Shown piece after piece: positions 1 to 9,132 of a stretch of DNA of 64,000 nucleotides. The notes under the pieces are model-generated. The model was not told the origin of the DNA. It made no database searches and was given only the letters and a program-made list of their open reading frames with translations. Position numbers and translations under genes: made by a program. The stretch covers positions 3,666,001-3,730,000 of the forward strand of contig NZ_AP028055.1 in NCBI RefSeq assembly GCF_040365225.1. Direction: 5' to 3'. Source of the stretch: Bacteroides sedimenti. Its GTDB lineage: Bacteria > Bacteroidota > Bacteroidia > Bacteroidales > Bacteroidaceae. Each line of letters starts with the position of its first letter. Position 1 is the first letter of the stretch.

Positions 1-2
1 CT

Positions 3-176
3 CATGAACTGAAGAATGTTGCAGGAATAGCGCAATATAAGAAGAAACTGAATGAAATGCGATCCGAAATGGTGAAGCATTTATCCGAAAGAGGAGATGA
101 GTTTGTGAAGGATGGGCAACTGGTTGTCAGGAATAAAACAATGCTTTATAGCCCTTTTTACCCAAAAAAGAAATAG
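3..176 (+). CDS. Sulfatase, C-terminal fragment (5' end outside window)
   Basis: An open frame enters from the left edge and stops with TAG at 174-176, giving 57 residues. The tail has the pattern usual at the end of formylglycine-dependent sulfatases: a helix rich in Lys, Met and Arg, then GDEFVKDGQLV, then a final LYSPFYPKKK. Sulfatases of this group hydrolyse sulfate esters on glycans in the periplasm. The active-site region lies outside the window, so substrate and subfamily cannot be read. The assignment rests only on the C-terminal pattern. It converges on nrdG, whose stop is only 40 bp away. Confidence 0.6.
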   Translation, partial: HELKNVAGIAQYKKKLNEMRSEMVKHLSERGDEFVKDGQLVVRNKTMLYSPFYPKKK

Positions 177-215
177 TTTGCATATATCTGAAATGGGAGC
201 TCTTGAAAACGGCTA

Positions 216-686
216 CTATTTCAGATGTATAATGCGTTGGTTGGCACTTCCCCTGAATTCCAAAAAGGGGGAGTACTCAGCCTGCACAAACCGTCCGTCT
301 ACTAATGTGTCAATAAAGGGTAGTACTGCACTCAGACTTTTGTCTGCCAGAATCTCCTCATAAGTATATCCGGTATAACACCAGATGTTTTGCCCGGTTT
401 CCTGCTTTATCCGTCTTATCAATAGTAGAAAAGCTTCCGGATTGTAGAGAGGATCTCCGCCTGAAAAGGTAATGCCATCAAGCAATGGATTGGCATTAAT
501 CTCATGTATGATTTTAGTTATGACCTCTTCTGTAAGTAGAGTCCCCTGCACCGAATTCCATGTGCTGGGGTTCTGGCATCCCGGACAATGGTGCCGGCAT
601 CCTGCAAGATAAATGGAGTAACGGATTCCTTCCCCGTCAACGATGGTTTCGGGATAGGTATATAGCAGATAAAGTTGTTCCTGCAT
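216..686 (-). CDS. nrdG: Anaerobic ribonucleoside-triphosphate reductase activating protein
   Basis: Radical SAM activase of 156 residues that uses a 4Fe-4S cluster and S-adenosylmethionine to put the glycyl radical on NrdD. The cluster motif CxxxCxxC is visible at C30, C34 and C37, and the SAM-contacting segment TFSGGDP follows at about residue 75. Length is normal for the family. It lies 203 bp downstream of nrdD on the same strand and probably shares its transcript and its cobalamin riboswitch. The ATG at 686 is the natural start because the family begins just before the conserved VDGEGIR segment. Confidence 0.94.
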   Translation of the reverse strand: MQEQLYLLYTYPETIVDGEGIRYSIYLAGCRHHCPGCQNPSTWNSVQGTLLTEEVITKIIHEINANPLLDGITFSGGDPLYNPEAFLLLIRRIKQETGQNIWCYTGYTYEEILADKSLSAVLPFIDTLVDGRFVQAEYSPFLEFRGSANQRIIHLK

Positions 687-889
687 GTTTCTTTTCTTTG
701 TGAGGAGATTGATCGCTGTTGGAAGTCTCCTTTAATATGTCGCTTTATTTGCCCGATGATGAATTCTATTGGGCTTTTAGTTCGAATTGTCAGTTGTTTT
801 TTCCGGATATTCATTATAAGACCGTTTTCCAGATAGTTATTATCCTATCCGGGAAACGATTTTGTTTTTATATTCCGAGGCGAAAGTTG

Positions 890-3277
890 TTAGTGATGTT
901 TCACCCTGTCTCTTTCCTCAGCTCGTTTGGATGAATTCCATGTGCTCAGGTCACCAGTCAGGTATCCGGTGATTCTGCGCATTCTGAATACATTCTCGCT
1001 TTGGCATACTGGGCATTTTTCGTATATCACACCTTTATAACCACAAGCGTTGCAGGTGTCTACCGGGTGGTTTATTGAACCGTAACCAATACCTTCGTCG
1101 TGCATTACCTTCACTATCTTGGCAATTGCTTTCACGTTTTTCTGAGCCTCTCCATCCAGCTCCACATAAGTGATGTGCCCGCCACGAGTAATTGCGTGGA
1201 ATGGAGCCTCTTTTTTAATCTTTTCCAGAATACTGATTGGCTCTTTTACATCTACATGGAAGGAGTTGATGTAATACTCCCTGTCAGTCACACCTGGAAT
1301 CAGGCCGTATTTTCTCCGGTCCATTCGGGTGAATCGTCCTGATAAACCTTCAGCCGGAGTAGCCAGCACCGAGTAGTTCAAACTGTATTTTGCTTTGTAT
1401 GCATCGGCAACCTTGTTTATCTGCATGATCGCCTCATAAAGCGTATCCCATGCTTTTTGGCTGTGGCTGTGACTCTCTCCGTAGAGTGCCATCATTGCGT
1501 TATGTCCTCCTATAAAACCGATTCCCAGTGTTCCGCTGTTTAGCACATCGCCTACTTCGCCGTTTGGTTCCAGTTCTCCTCCACCTTTCCACACATCATT
1601 TCCCATCATGAAGGGGAACTGGCGGGCAAGTGCAGTGCGTTGGTACTGGTAACGGGCATACAGCTGATCGGCCACTAGCTTTGCCATGTCTTGTACCGAC
1701 TTGAGAAACGCCTCTTTACTCTCTTTTTCCAAAGCATCCTTATTGGATGTCTCCAGCAGATTCTCTGCTTTTATTTTGGCTTCTATGGCCAAACGCGGCA
1801 GGTTGATTGTTGTAAATGAAAGATTTCCTCTTCCTAGTGAGCTTTTTTTTCCATTCACATTTTCGAATACACGTGTACGACAGCCCATTGTTGCCAGCTC
1901 ATAGCGGTAACGTTTCGGGTCTTCTGCTCTCCATAGGTCGTTCACATTATAGGGCGCATCCAGGAACATGAAGTTCGGGAAGAGCGCCTTTGCTGTAGTT
2001 TGACATGCTTTCAGGAAAAGGTCGAAGTTAGGAGCACTGAATCTGATTTTTCCACTCATAGCTCCTTCAAAATCGGACATCGCTTTCAGATAGTCCTCTT
2101 CAGAGTAGGAAACTCCATCCTTTATCTTAAAGATTTGGATAGGGAATACCGGCACTTCTCCTCGAGTACCCAGTCCCTCCATGGTGGTGCTTAGCAGTTC
2201 TTCCATTACCAATCGTCCTTCGGCTGAAGTATCTGTTCCATAGTTGATGGAGCTGAATACCACCTGATTGCCACCTCGTGAGTGCATGGTATTCAGGTTA
2301 TGGATAAATCCTTCCATCGCCTGATGGGTATCTTTGCGAGTAGAAGAGTAAGCCTTCTCGATGATTCGGTTAAGTACCTCTTTCTTTAGATTAACCCGTA
2401 GACTGGTCATTGCCATGCATAACATCTCCCGGTGGTAATCATCCGGTTTGATAGAAGTAATGTGTTCTCTTACTAGTGTTTTTATTGATTTCTCCTCCGG
2501 TGCTTCTCCGTCCATTGATAGGTGAAATCCCAGAAAAGAGGTAAGGTGCTTCTGAAAAGACTTCAACACACCTTTTGCCATAAAAAAGTCGAATGCCGGA
2601 ATCGACTGTCCGCCATGTTGTTCGTTCTGATTGGTCTGGAAGATAATCGTTGCCAGTGTGGCATAGCTCTGAATGGATTGAGGAGTACGGATGCTGCCAT
2701 TCTTAGTACGGAACCCCCGTTCAAAGAGATCGTCCATGTCATACTGAATGCAGGTTGTTGTCTTTGTTGGATAATAATCCAAATCGTGTATGTGGATGTC
2801 TCCCATCTGGTGAGCAGTAGCAAACTTTTTCGAGAGAAGATATTTATAAGTATAATCTTTAGTCACCTCGGAAGCAAATGTCATCATCTGTCCTGCCGGA
2901 GTGTGGCTCGACATGTTAGCATTACTGAGGTTTACATCATTCTTATCGATGGCCACAATGCCATCCATGATATGTTTAATCTGAGTCTTTTTATCTCGCT
3001 CGGTATTTCTCCATTCACGGTATATAATGTATTTCTTTGCAACCTCGGGGCGTATTTTCATCAGTTCTTTTTCAACCAGGTCCTGAATCTCCTCCACCGT
3101 AATTGTCGAGGTGGCAAAGTTTCCGATTACCCGCATGGTTACATCAGCTATCAACTTATCTTCGTCGACAATACCTGTCGCATTGAATGCTTTCGTAATT
3201 GCATTCTTGATTTTACTGATCGAGAAATCTTCCTTCTTCCCGTCTCTTTTGATAATACAGATCTCAGCGTAGTTCAT
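890..3277 (-). CDS. nrdD: Anaerobic (class III) ribonucleoside-triphosphate reductase
   Basis: Glycyl-radical enzyme of 795 residues that reduces ribonucleoside triphosphates to deoxy forms without oxygen. The N-terminal 90 or so residues form an ATP-cone regulatory domain (IIKRDGKKEDFSISKI). The C-terminal end carries the zinc site C742, C745, C755, C758 and the radical loop RRITGYL with the radical glycine at G771. Length and order match full NrdD proteins. It is followed by nrdG and preceded by a 5' leader of over 300 nt that contains a cobalamin riboswitch, so expression is predicted to fall when cobalamin is plentiful. Confidence 0.97.
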   Translation of the reverse strand: MNYAEICIIKRDGKKEDFSISKIKNAITKAFNATGIVDEDKLIADVTMRVIGNFATSTITVEEIQDLVEKELMKIRPEVAKKYIIYREWRNTERDKKTQIKHIMDGIVAIDKNDVNLSNANMSSHTPAGQMMTFASEVTKDYTYKYLLSKKFATAHQMGDIHIHDLDYYPTKTTTCIQYDMDDLFERGFRTKNGSIRTPQSIQSYATLATIIFQTNQNEQHGGQSIPAFDFFMAKGVLKSFQKHLTSFLGFHLSMDGEAPEEKSIKTLVREHITSIKPDDYHREMLCMAMTSLRVNLKKEVLNRIIEKAYSSTRKDTHQAMEGFIHNLNTMHSRGGNQVVFSSINYGTDTSAEGRLVMEELLSTTMEGLGTRGEVPVFPIQIFKIKDGVSYSEEDYLKAMSDFEGAMSGKIRFSAPNFDLFLKACQTTAKALFPNFMFLDAPYNVNDLWRAEDPKRYRYELATMGCRTRVFENVNGKKSSLGRGNLSFTTINLPRLAIEAKIKAENLLETSNKDALEKESKEAFLKSVQDMAKLVADQLYARYQYQRTALARQFPFMMGNDVWKGGGELEPNGEVGDVLNSGTLGIGFIGGHNAMMALYGESHSHSQKAWDTLYEAIMQINKVADAYKAKYSLNYSVLATPAEGLSGRFTRMDRRKYGLIPGVTDREYYINSFHVDVKEPISILEKIKKEAPFHAITRGGHITYVELDGEAQKNVKAIAKIVKVMHDEGIGYGSINHPVDTCNACGYKGVIYEKCPVCQSENVFRMRRITGYLTGDLSTWNSSKRAEERDRVKHH

Positions 3278-3365
3278 AATTCTTTTTTTGTAAAATTTGT
3301 GATACTAGTAAGTTATCACATAAGAAAACATTGCTGTGGAAGTGGGTGTAGAATAGGGCGGCATG

Positions 3366-3398
3366 AGACCTGCGCCTGAAGGATGACTCATCCTGGCG
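3366..3398 (-). promoter_or_regulatory. Possible expression platform of the nrdD riboswitch
   Basis: Between the cobalamin aptamer and nrdD the RNA holds GCAGGTCT (3373-3366), an exact complement of AGACCTGC in the aptamer's 3' end (3468-3461). Next to it is a hairpin (3373-3398) made of CGCC/GGCG plus a 7-bp AGGATGA/TCATCCT stem. No U-run follows in the nrdD direction, so it is not a simple terminator. Alternative pairing between the two 8-mers is an inference from complementarity. Confidence 0.45.
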
Positions 3399-3454
3399 TT
3401 TTTCCTGTTCTTTTTGCTTTAACTCCCGAAAGCATAAGATTTTCTATGTGTTTA

Positions 3455-3615
3455 GTCTTGGCAGGTCTTCTGACTTATCTCTCCCTTGAAGTGCCTTCCC
3501 ACAAAGAGTTGCAGTGGCTTATACCCAAGTTCTTCAAGAATCACAGCAGCGGGTACTGTTACCGGATTTCACGGTATTCCCTTTTTCTCCTAAAGCATTG
3601 CTTTGTTACCAAAAC
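3455..3615 (-). promoter_or_regulatory. Cobalamin riboswitch aptamer upstream of nrdD
   Basis: Read on the minus strand, this leader has the conserved cobalamin-aptamer landmarks in order: GGGAATACCGTGAAATCCGG, a CCCGCTGCTGTGA stretch, the B12-box core GCCACTGC, GGGAAGGC, and the closing AGTCAGAAGACCTGCC. The order and spacing match adenosylcobalamin-type riboswitches. It sits about 180-340 nt before the nrdD start in the same direction. Known biology of such switches is repression on cobalamin binding; control of a B12-independent isozyme fits. Confidence 0.9.
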
Positions 3616-3620
3616 TGATA

Positions 3621-3628
3621 CAAAGATA
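3621..3628 (-). promoter_or_regulatory. Predicted -7 element of the nrdDG promoter
   Basis: TATCTTTG on the minus strand fits the Bacteroidota -7 consensus TAnnTTTG and lies immediately before the riboswitch, where a promoter for the leader must be. No clear TTTG -33 box is present at 19-21 nt. Confidence 0.5.
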
Positions 3629-3764
3629 ATGTATAATCCTATATGTTGTTCTGTTCAGAGATGTTAATTATGTAAGTTTTGGAAAACTTTTTTTTGAAAT
3701 ATCTCTGAAAAGTTTACCATTTTAGATAACTATTAATTCATAATGAATGGGTTAAACGATAAAA

Positions 3765-3803
3765 AAAAGACCATTCAGAATCTAAATTCTGAATGGTCTT
3801 TTG
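3765..3803 (-). terminator. Rho-independent terminator of the amino acid permease gene
   Basis: A perfect 16-bp stem (AAAGACCATTCAGAAT with its complement) with a short loop is followed on the minus strand by a run of eight T. It lies just past the permease stop at 3834 and separates it from the nrdD leader. Confidence 0.85.
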
Positions 3804-3833
3804 TCGAGTATATAAAAAGATTTTTTTCTCAAC

Positions 3834-5570
3834 TTATTCTCTATCCGATTTCCCGGTAACTTGTTCTCTGTTTACAACTTTCTGGTAGAATAATCTCATT
3901 TTCCCGAATGCCGGATTCAATATAAAATCTTTCTTTAATAAACGCATGCCGAATATGAACATATGCACCACCGAAAAGGAAAGAGCTGAGAATAGCAGGA
4001 ACTTGCTGGACTCCCATCCGGCTGTTACCTGATGCCAGAATCCCGCCAAAATCAGTACCACGGATAGTACGATTACAGTTATGTTCAATACATTCTGCCC
4101 TGGTCGCTCTTCCTTATAAATAGAACCAATCTTACTGTTCTTCATGCCATATGCTGTGTAGATGTCCAGTCCAATCAGCATCCATAGAATCAAACGAATC
4201 CAAGTGTCGGCCGGGAGGAAGACCATCATGAAAAGGCAGGTCAGCACTCCGCAGATAGGAACAAATGGAACCAATGGTGTTTTGAATGCTCTAGGGGCAT
4301 TCGGCATTTTCTTTCGCAAAACAATAATACCTATACAAACCAGGATAAAGGCCAGAAGAGTACCGATACTGGTCATCTCGCCGGCCACTCTCGAAGGAAT
4401 GAATGCCGCAAACAGACTGACAAGTAGCAGGAATAGCAGGTTGCTCTTTGCCGGAGTGCGAAATTTTGGATGGATATGCGAAAAGAACTTGGGCAGAAGT
4501 CCGTCTTTGCTCATGCTATAGAATACTCGGGTTTGTCCCATAAGCAGTACCATAATAACCGATGAATATCCGGCTAGGATGGCCAGGATAATGGCACGAT
4601 TCAGCCATGGATAATCGGGGTGAATCAATCCGTCGGCGCCGGCATGTCCCATATGTTCGATGGCGATGGCTACCGGGGCTATTCCGTCATGCCCTTTGAA
4701 CTCCGTGTAATTAGCTACTCCGGTCATCACGTGAGCAAAGAGAAAGTACAATACTGTGCAAATTAGAAGTGATATCAGAATACCGATGGGCATATCCCGT
4801 TTTGGATTTTTTGCCTCCTGGGCAGCGGTGCTCACAGCATCGAATCCAATGAAAGCAAAGAATACAACAGCTGCTGCCCGAATAATCCCTGTCCATCCGT
4901 AAGCACCAAATGTTCCTGTATTTTCGGGTATATAAGGAGTGTAGTTTTCCAGATTGATGTATTTCCATCCCAGAAAGATAAAGATAAGAACCACCCCAAT
5001 CTTTAGCGATACAATAATGTTGTTGAACCGGGTACTTCCTTCGGTTCCTTTGATTAGAAGCAGACTCATCAGAACGACAATAAACACTGCCGGCAAATTG
5101 ACAATTCCCCCTTCCCACGGACAGGCAACCAAGCTCTGAGGGAGGTGGATACCGAAGCCATCAAAGAACTTTATCACATAACGACTCCAGCTGATGCTGA
5201 CGGTTGCAGCTGCTACAGCGTATTCCAGCACCAGGTCCCAGCCTATAATCCAAGCAATGAATTCTCCCATCGTGGCGTATGAATAGGTATAGGCACTTCC
5301 GGCTACCGGAATCATCGAGGCGAATTCTGCATAGCATAATCCTGCAAAACAACAGCCAATGGCTGCAATTAAGAAAGAGATTGTGATAGCGGGTCCAGCC
5401 ATTTCGGCTGCTACTCCACCGGTTATCGAAAAGAGGCCGGCTCCAATGATGGCACCCACTCCTAACGCAACAAGCTTGCCTGGGCCTAAGGTTTTCTTTA
5501 GTGAATTACTGTCAGTCTCGTTTGCCTCTTTCAGCAAACCATCGATTGATTTTTTAACGAATAAATTCAT
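3834..5570 (-). CDS. APC superfamily amino acid permease
   Basis: Inner-membrane transporter of 578 residues with at least 12 hydrophobic segments. The first helix carries the APC signature GVGAIIGAGLFSITG, and a conserved FFAFIGFDAVSTAAQEAKNP segment follows mid-protein, typical of the cationic amino acid transporter (CAT/YfnA) branch. The N-terminal cytosolic stretch and the extra C-terminal helices also fit that branch. The substrate cannot be read from sequence. It stands alone, with its own promoter-like element upstream and a strong terminator downstream. Confidence 0.92.
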   Translation of the reverse strand: MNLFVKKSIDGLLKEANETDSNSLKKTLGPGKLVALGVGAIIGAGLFSITGGVAAEMAGPAITISFLIAAIGCCFAGLCYAEFASMIPVAGSAYTYSYATMGEFIAWIIGWDLVLEYAVAAATVSISWSRYVIKFFDGFGIHLPQSLVACPWEGGIVNLPAVFIVVLMSLLLIKGTEGSTRFNNIIVSLKIGVVLIFIFLGWKYINLENYTPYIPENTGTFGAYGWTGIIRAAAVVFFAFIGFDAVSTAAQEAKNPKRDMPIGILISLLICTVLYFLFAHVMTGVANYTEFKGHDGIAPVAIAIEHMGHAGADGLIHPDYPWLNRAIILAILAGYSSVIMVLLMGQTRVFYSMSKDGLLPKFFSHIHPKFRTPAKSNLLFLLLVSLFAAFIPSRVAGEMTSIGTLLAFILVCIGIIVLRKKMPNAPRAFKTPLVPFVPICGVLTCLFMMVFLPADTWIRLILWMLIGLDIYTAYGMKNSKIGSIYKEERPGQNVLNITVIVLSVVLILAGFWHQVTAGWESSKFLLFSALSFSVVHMFIFGMRLLKKDFILNPAFGKMRLFYQKVVNREQVTGKSDRE

Positions 5571-5599
5571 GCTACTCTATGTTCTAGAAAATAATTTTG

Positions 5600-5607
5600 C
5601 AAAGATA
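5600..5607 (-). promoter_or_regulatory. Predicted -7 element for the amino acid permease
   Basis: TATCTTTG on the minus strand, about 30 nt before the permease ATG, matches TAnnTTTG. A weak TTTC lies 21 nt further upstream in place of the -33 TTTG. Confidence 0.55.
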
Positions 5608-5737
5608 GAATTTATTTCGTCGAATTATGAAAGTGGTATAAAAATGTGGTATTTTCTTTTAATATTTATGTTTTATTTGGTATTAAAGTTTCATATTGAT
5701 ACGATTTAAACGTATTTTTATTAATGAGATTTACTGG

Positions 5738-5793
5738 AAAAAGCATGGCTCTGTCAGAGAAAAGAGTGATTTCCCTTGCAGAGCCATGCTTTT
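5738..5793 (-). terminator. Hairpin terminator after the hemolysin III family gene
   Basis: A 15-bp perfect stem (AAAAGCATGGCTCTG and its complement) encloses a loop of about 25 nt and ends in TTTT on the minus strand. It lies 26 bp past the stop of the gene ending at 5819 and likely ends the cca-hemolysin III transcript. Confidence 0.75.
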
Positions 5794-5818
5794 GAATATT
5801 GAATAAGGGCAGAAGTAA

Positions 5819-6469
5819 TTACAGAATGTTGTAAATTGCCATGATGTGGCACACGCTTCCTCCTAAAACAAACAGGTGGAATACCGAGTGCATGTAGCGA
5901 ACTTTTCTCCAGGAATAAAACAGTGCACCGATAATATAGGAAGCTCCTCCGGCTATTATCCAGTAAACTACATTCATGGAGCCCGTCAGTGATAGCGAAT
6001 CTATCAGGGGCTTAAAGGCCACAATGATTGTTCCACCCATAATAACATAGCAAATAGTTTCCAGATTGCTGTGATCCTTAAGCCGGACAAAGCTCAGAAT
6101 GAATCCCACGATGGCTGCCAGCCACACGAAAGTGAAGAGAGACCATCCCCAAGCTCCCGATTCCCGGAGCACCACCAGAGTGATAGGTGTATATGTTCCG
6201 GCAATATGTAGATAGATAGCTCCGTGATCAAACTTTCGAAGCAACTTTTTCCTGCGTTCATTAGTACAGGCGTGATACCAAGTGGAGGTAATGTATGAAG
6301 ATAGCATCCCCAACAGGTAGATGGCGAAGCTCACCATAATCCACGGGTTATTTGTTCGATAAGCGCTATTCATCAGGAAAACGCCAACCGTTATCCCCAG
6401 AATGATGCCGAGTCCATGCGAAGTGGCATTGGCTATCTCTTCTCCTCTTGTGTATCTTTTATTACTCAT
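5819..6469 (-). CDS. Hemolysin III family (PAQR) membrane protein
   Basis: Integral membrane protein of 216 residues with about seven hydrophobic segments. It has the family's histidine- and acid-bearing segments: TSHGLG near the N-terminus, TSTWYHAC, FDHGAIYLHIAGTYTP and HSVFHLFVLGGSVCH near the C-terminus, which in PAQR proteins cluster around a metal. The family is named after a Bacillus hemolysin and is related to TrhA, a regulator of membrane fluidity; a hemolytic role should not be assumed. It starts 8 bp after the cca stop and is probably cotranscribed. Confidence 0.9.
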   Translation of the reverse strand: MSNKRYTRGEEIANATSHGLGIILGITVGVFLMNSAYRTNNPWIMVSFAIYLLGMLSSYITSTWYHACTNERRKKLLRKFDHGAIYLHIAGTYTPITLVVLRESGAWGWSLFTFVWLAAIVGFILSFVRLKDHSNLETICYVIMGGTIIVAFKPLIDSLSLTGSMNVVYWIIAGGASYIIGALFYSWRKVRYMHSVFHLFVLGGSVCHIMAIYNIL

Positions 6470-6477
6470 CTGATTGT

Positions 6478-7908
6478 TTATTCAATAGGTTTCAGCTTCA
6501 TTTTTCGAGCTTTTTCAAGCATATAGTTGTAGGCTGCTTCATATTCGTTAGGGATTACTCCGTCCAGAATGGCATCCTTTATTGAACTTTTAAGTGCACC
6601 TATCTCTCTACATGGACGCAGACCAAATGTTTCCATAATCTCTTCGCCCGAAATAGGGGGTTGAAAATTACGGATTCTGTCTTTCTCCTCAAGGGTTTTC
6701 AGCTTGTGGCGCACCAGTTGGAAGTTATCCAAGAACTTTTGTTTTCGTTCTTCGTTCTTGGAGGTAATATCGGCTTCACAAAGAGCCATAAGGTCGTCAA
6801 TATCGTCACCGGCATCGAATAACAACCTACGTACGGCCGAGTCGGTTACAATATCTTCGGCAAGAACAATGGGGCGCATGTGCAGTCCCACCATCTTTTG
6901 CACATACTTCATCTTCTCGTTCATCGGCAGCTTCATCTTGCGGAAGATGTTGGGTATCATCTTTTCGCCCACAAAATTGTGGTTATGGAAAGTCCATCCG
7001 GCTTTGGGTTCATATCGTTTGCAGGTGGGTTTGCCTATGTCGTGCAACAGGGCCGACCAACGGAACCAAAGATCGTTGGTGCGTTTTGCTACATTGTCAA
7101 CTACCTCGAGTGTGTGATAGAAATTATCCTTGTGTGCCCGTCCGTGCTTGTTTTCCACTCCCCGCAATGCCGCCAATTCGGGGAAGATGAGTTCCAGTAG
7201 TCCGCTTTCGTCCAACAGTACAAAACCGATGGATGGAACCGGAGAACCAAGTATCTTGTTCAGCTCATCGGCAATACGTTCTTTGGAGATAATCTCAATA
7301 CGTTCTTTGTTTCGGGTAATTGAATCGAATGTTTTATCTTCAATCTGGAAGTTGAGCTGGGTGGCAAATCGAATTCCCCGCATCATTCGGAGCGGGTCGT
7401 CGCTGAAGGTGATGTCCGGGTCCAAAGGAGTACGGATGATTCTGTTTTTCAAATCCTCCATTCCGCCAAATGGGTCAACCAGTTCTCCGAAGCGTTCCTT
7501 GTTCAGGCATACAGCCAGCGCATTGATGGTAAAGTCTCTGCGGTTCTGGTCATCTTCCAGTGTGCCGTTTTCCACAATCGGTTTGCGTGAATCTCTTTGA
7601 TATGACTCTCTTCGTGCTCCTACAAATTCAACTTCTATATGATGGTACTTGACCTGTGCTGTTCCAAAATTCTTAAAAACGGAGACATGTGCATGTCTGC
7701 CTAACTTCTTTCCCAATGCCTGTGCCATTGTGATTCCACTTCCAACCACAACCACATCTATATCTTTCGACGGGCGTTTCAGGAAAATGTCACGCACATA
7801 TCCGCCTACCGCATAACATTCCAGGCCGAGGTGCTCGGCAGTTTCGGAAATGGCGGTAAATATATCGTCGCTAAAGTATCCTTGTAATTCTTCTGTTGTT
7901 AATTGCAT
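6478..7908 (-). CDS. cca: CCA tRNA nucleotidyltransferase with HD domain
   Basis: Adds or repairs the 3' CCA of tRNAs. The 476-residue protein begins with a nucleotidyltransferase head carrying VGGYVRD at residues 34-40 and the metal-binding DID at 49-51, followed by the RRDFTINA motif and the RRxxR-like nucleotide-selection region. A C-terminal HD domain shows [11 protein letters not shown]. This layout is usual in Bacteroidota. All three tRNA genes in this window lack an encoded CCA, so the enzyme is needed for their maturation. A TATTTTTG element at 7934-7941 (minus) is a likely promoter, divergent from the lipoprotein gene. Confidence 0.95.
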   Translation of the reverse strand: MQLTTEELQGYFSDDIFTAISETAEHLGLECYAVGGYVRDIFLKRPSKDIDVVVVGSGITMAQALGKKLGRHAHVSVFKNFGTAQVKYHHIEVEFVGARRESYQRDSRKPIVENGTLEDDQNRRDFTINALAVCLNKERFGELVDPFGGMEDLKNRIIRTPLDPDITFSDDPLRMMRGIRFATQLNFQIEDKTFDSITRNKERIEIISKERIADELNKILGSPVPSIGFVLLDESGLLELIFPELAALRGVENKHGRAHKDNFYHTLEVVDNVAKRTNDLWFRWSALLHDIGKPTCKRYEPKAGWTFHNHNFVGEKMIPNIFRKMKLPMNEKMKYVQKMVGLHMRPIVLAEDIVTDSAVRRLLFDAGDDIDDLMALCEADITSKNEERKQKFLDNFQLVRHKLKTLEEKDRIRNFQPPISGEEIMETFGLRPCREIGALKSSIKDAILDGVIPNEYEAAYNYMLEKARKMKLKPIE

Positions 7909-7984
7909 GTTATCCTACGTTCATAAAAGAACACAAAAATACAATAAATTAAGTAGCTAAAATGCAGGTTTGCTATTTTAATTG

Positions 7985-7992
7985 TATTTTTG
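7985..7992 (+). promoter_or_regulatory. Predicted -7 element for the divergent lipoprotein gene
   Basis: TATTTTTG on the plus strand lies 22 nt before the ATG at 8015 and fits TAnnTTTG. No good -33 box is seen. The position supports the ATG at 8015 rather than the TTG at 8006. Confidence 0.45.
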
Positions 7993-8014
7993 CTCTCTAT
8001 AACAATTGGTTTAT

Positions 8015-8842
8015 ATGAAAAAATTAGGAATAGCAGCATTGGTTGCGCTTGCACTGACAGCATGCGGCGACGGTGGAGAGAAGAAAGCGGCCCTGAGACT
8101 GGACGCAGCAGAGAAAGCATTGGCACAAGGTGATTACAGTGAAGCCAAATTGCAGTTGGATAGTATTAAGATTCTTTATCCAAAAGCATTTGATGCCCGC
8201 CGTAAAGGCATTACCCTGATGCAAAGGGTGGAGCTGATGGAGCAGGAAAAAAGTGTGGTTTATCTCGATAGCGTGTTAAAGATAAAGCAAAACGAAGCAG
8301 ACTTGAAGAAGAAGGGACTGATTCTGGAAAAGAATGCCGAATACCAGAAGGTGGGCAACTACATGCATCCGTCACAGGTTGTAGAAAAGAATCTTCATCG
8401 AAACTATCTTCGTGCACAAGTAAGCGAAACAGGTATATTTGCACTGACTTCCATCTATTGCGGTGGCTCGAATATACACCACCGTTCTATCCGGATATCT
8501 GCACCCGATGGAAGTTTTGCCGAGACTCCTGCCAGTCGTGACTTCTATGAATCAACCGACATGGGCGTAAAATCAGAGAAAGTTGATTACCGTATGGGTG
8601 CCGATGGGGGAGTGGCTAACTTTATTTACTTAAACAAGGAACAGAACCTGAAGCTGGAGTTTATTGGCAGCCGCCGTCAGGTAGTCAGCTTTGCACCGGC
8701 CGACCGCAAGGCATTTGTCCAGGTTTACGAACTGGCCCAGACACTATCCTCAATTAACCAGATTAAAAAGGAGCTGACAGAGGCTAATCTCAAGATTCGC
8801 TTTGTGAAAAAGAAGATGGAGCAGGAGGCTCAGGGGAAATAA
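8015..8842 (+). CDS. Conserved lipoprotein of unknown function with coiled-coil ends
   Basis: 275 residues starting MKKLGIAALVALALTACGDG, a lipoprotein signal with lipidated Cys17. I start at the ATG at 8015; an in-frame TTG lies 9 nt upstream but adds nothing to the signal. Residues 25-110 are rich in Lys, Glu, Leu and Ala and could form a helical hairpin (TPR-like) or coiled coil; a second charged helix closes the protein. The middle part (about 130-225) looks like a compact beta domain. I do not recognise a named family. It is transcribed away from cca and ends at a strong hairpin. Confidence 0.85.
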   Translation: MKKLGIAALVALALTACGDGGEKKAALRLDAAEKALAQGDYSEAKLQLDSIKILYPKAFDARRKGITLMQRVELMEQEKSVVYLDSVLKIKQNEADLKKKGLILEKNAEYQKVGNYMHPSQVVEKNLHRNYLRAQVSETGIFALTSIYCGGSNIHHRSIRISAPDGSFAETPASRDFYESTDMGVKSEKVDYRMGADGGVANFIYLNKEQNLKLEFIGSRRQVVSFAPADRKAFVQVYELAQTLSSINQIKKELTEANLKIRFVKKKMEQEAQGK

Positions 8843-8874
8843 ATCAAGTACGAATATTCTTCGAAATATAAAAC

Positions 8875-8916
8875 AACAAAGAGGCTACCCTAAAAATGAA
8901 GGGTAGCCTCTTTGTT
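8875..8916. terminator. Strong, possibly bidirectional terminator hairpin
   Basis: Perfect 17-bp stem (AACAAAGAGGCTACCCT and its complement) around an 8-nt loop. It lies 32 bp past the lipoprotein stop at 8842 and is the likely end of that transcript. Confidence 0.8.
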
Positions 8917-9132
8917 AAAGCATTAGCTATTTATCTAAATCTATTCAATATCAGTAGCTCTATCTTGCAAAGTTTATCCTATTTATGTAATATCATTATT
9001 TAGTGTTCAATTTATACCGTGGATGTATTGTATGTTTTTAATTATATAGCTCAATAAATAATAGTGTTATTAATCCATCCAAAAGAGTGAAACCGGCAAT
9101 TTACCTGTCATAGCCGTTTTATTCATTCTCAT

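Noticed and set aside
2522..3379. 285-codon plus-strand frame opposite nrdD
   Set aside because: It lies antisense to the well-supported nrdD gene and has no family resemblance; it is a shadow of nrdD codon use.
8006..8014. TTG start for the lipoprotein gene
   Set aside because: The ATG at 8015 gives a normal lipoprotein signal; the extra three residues add nothing.
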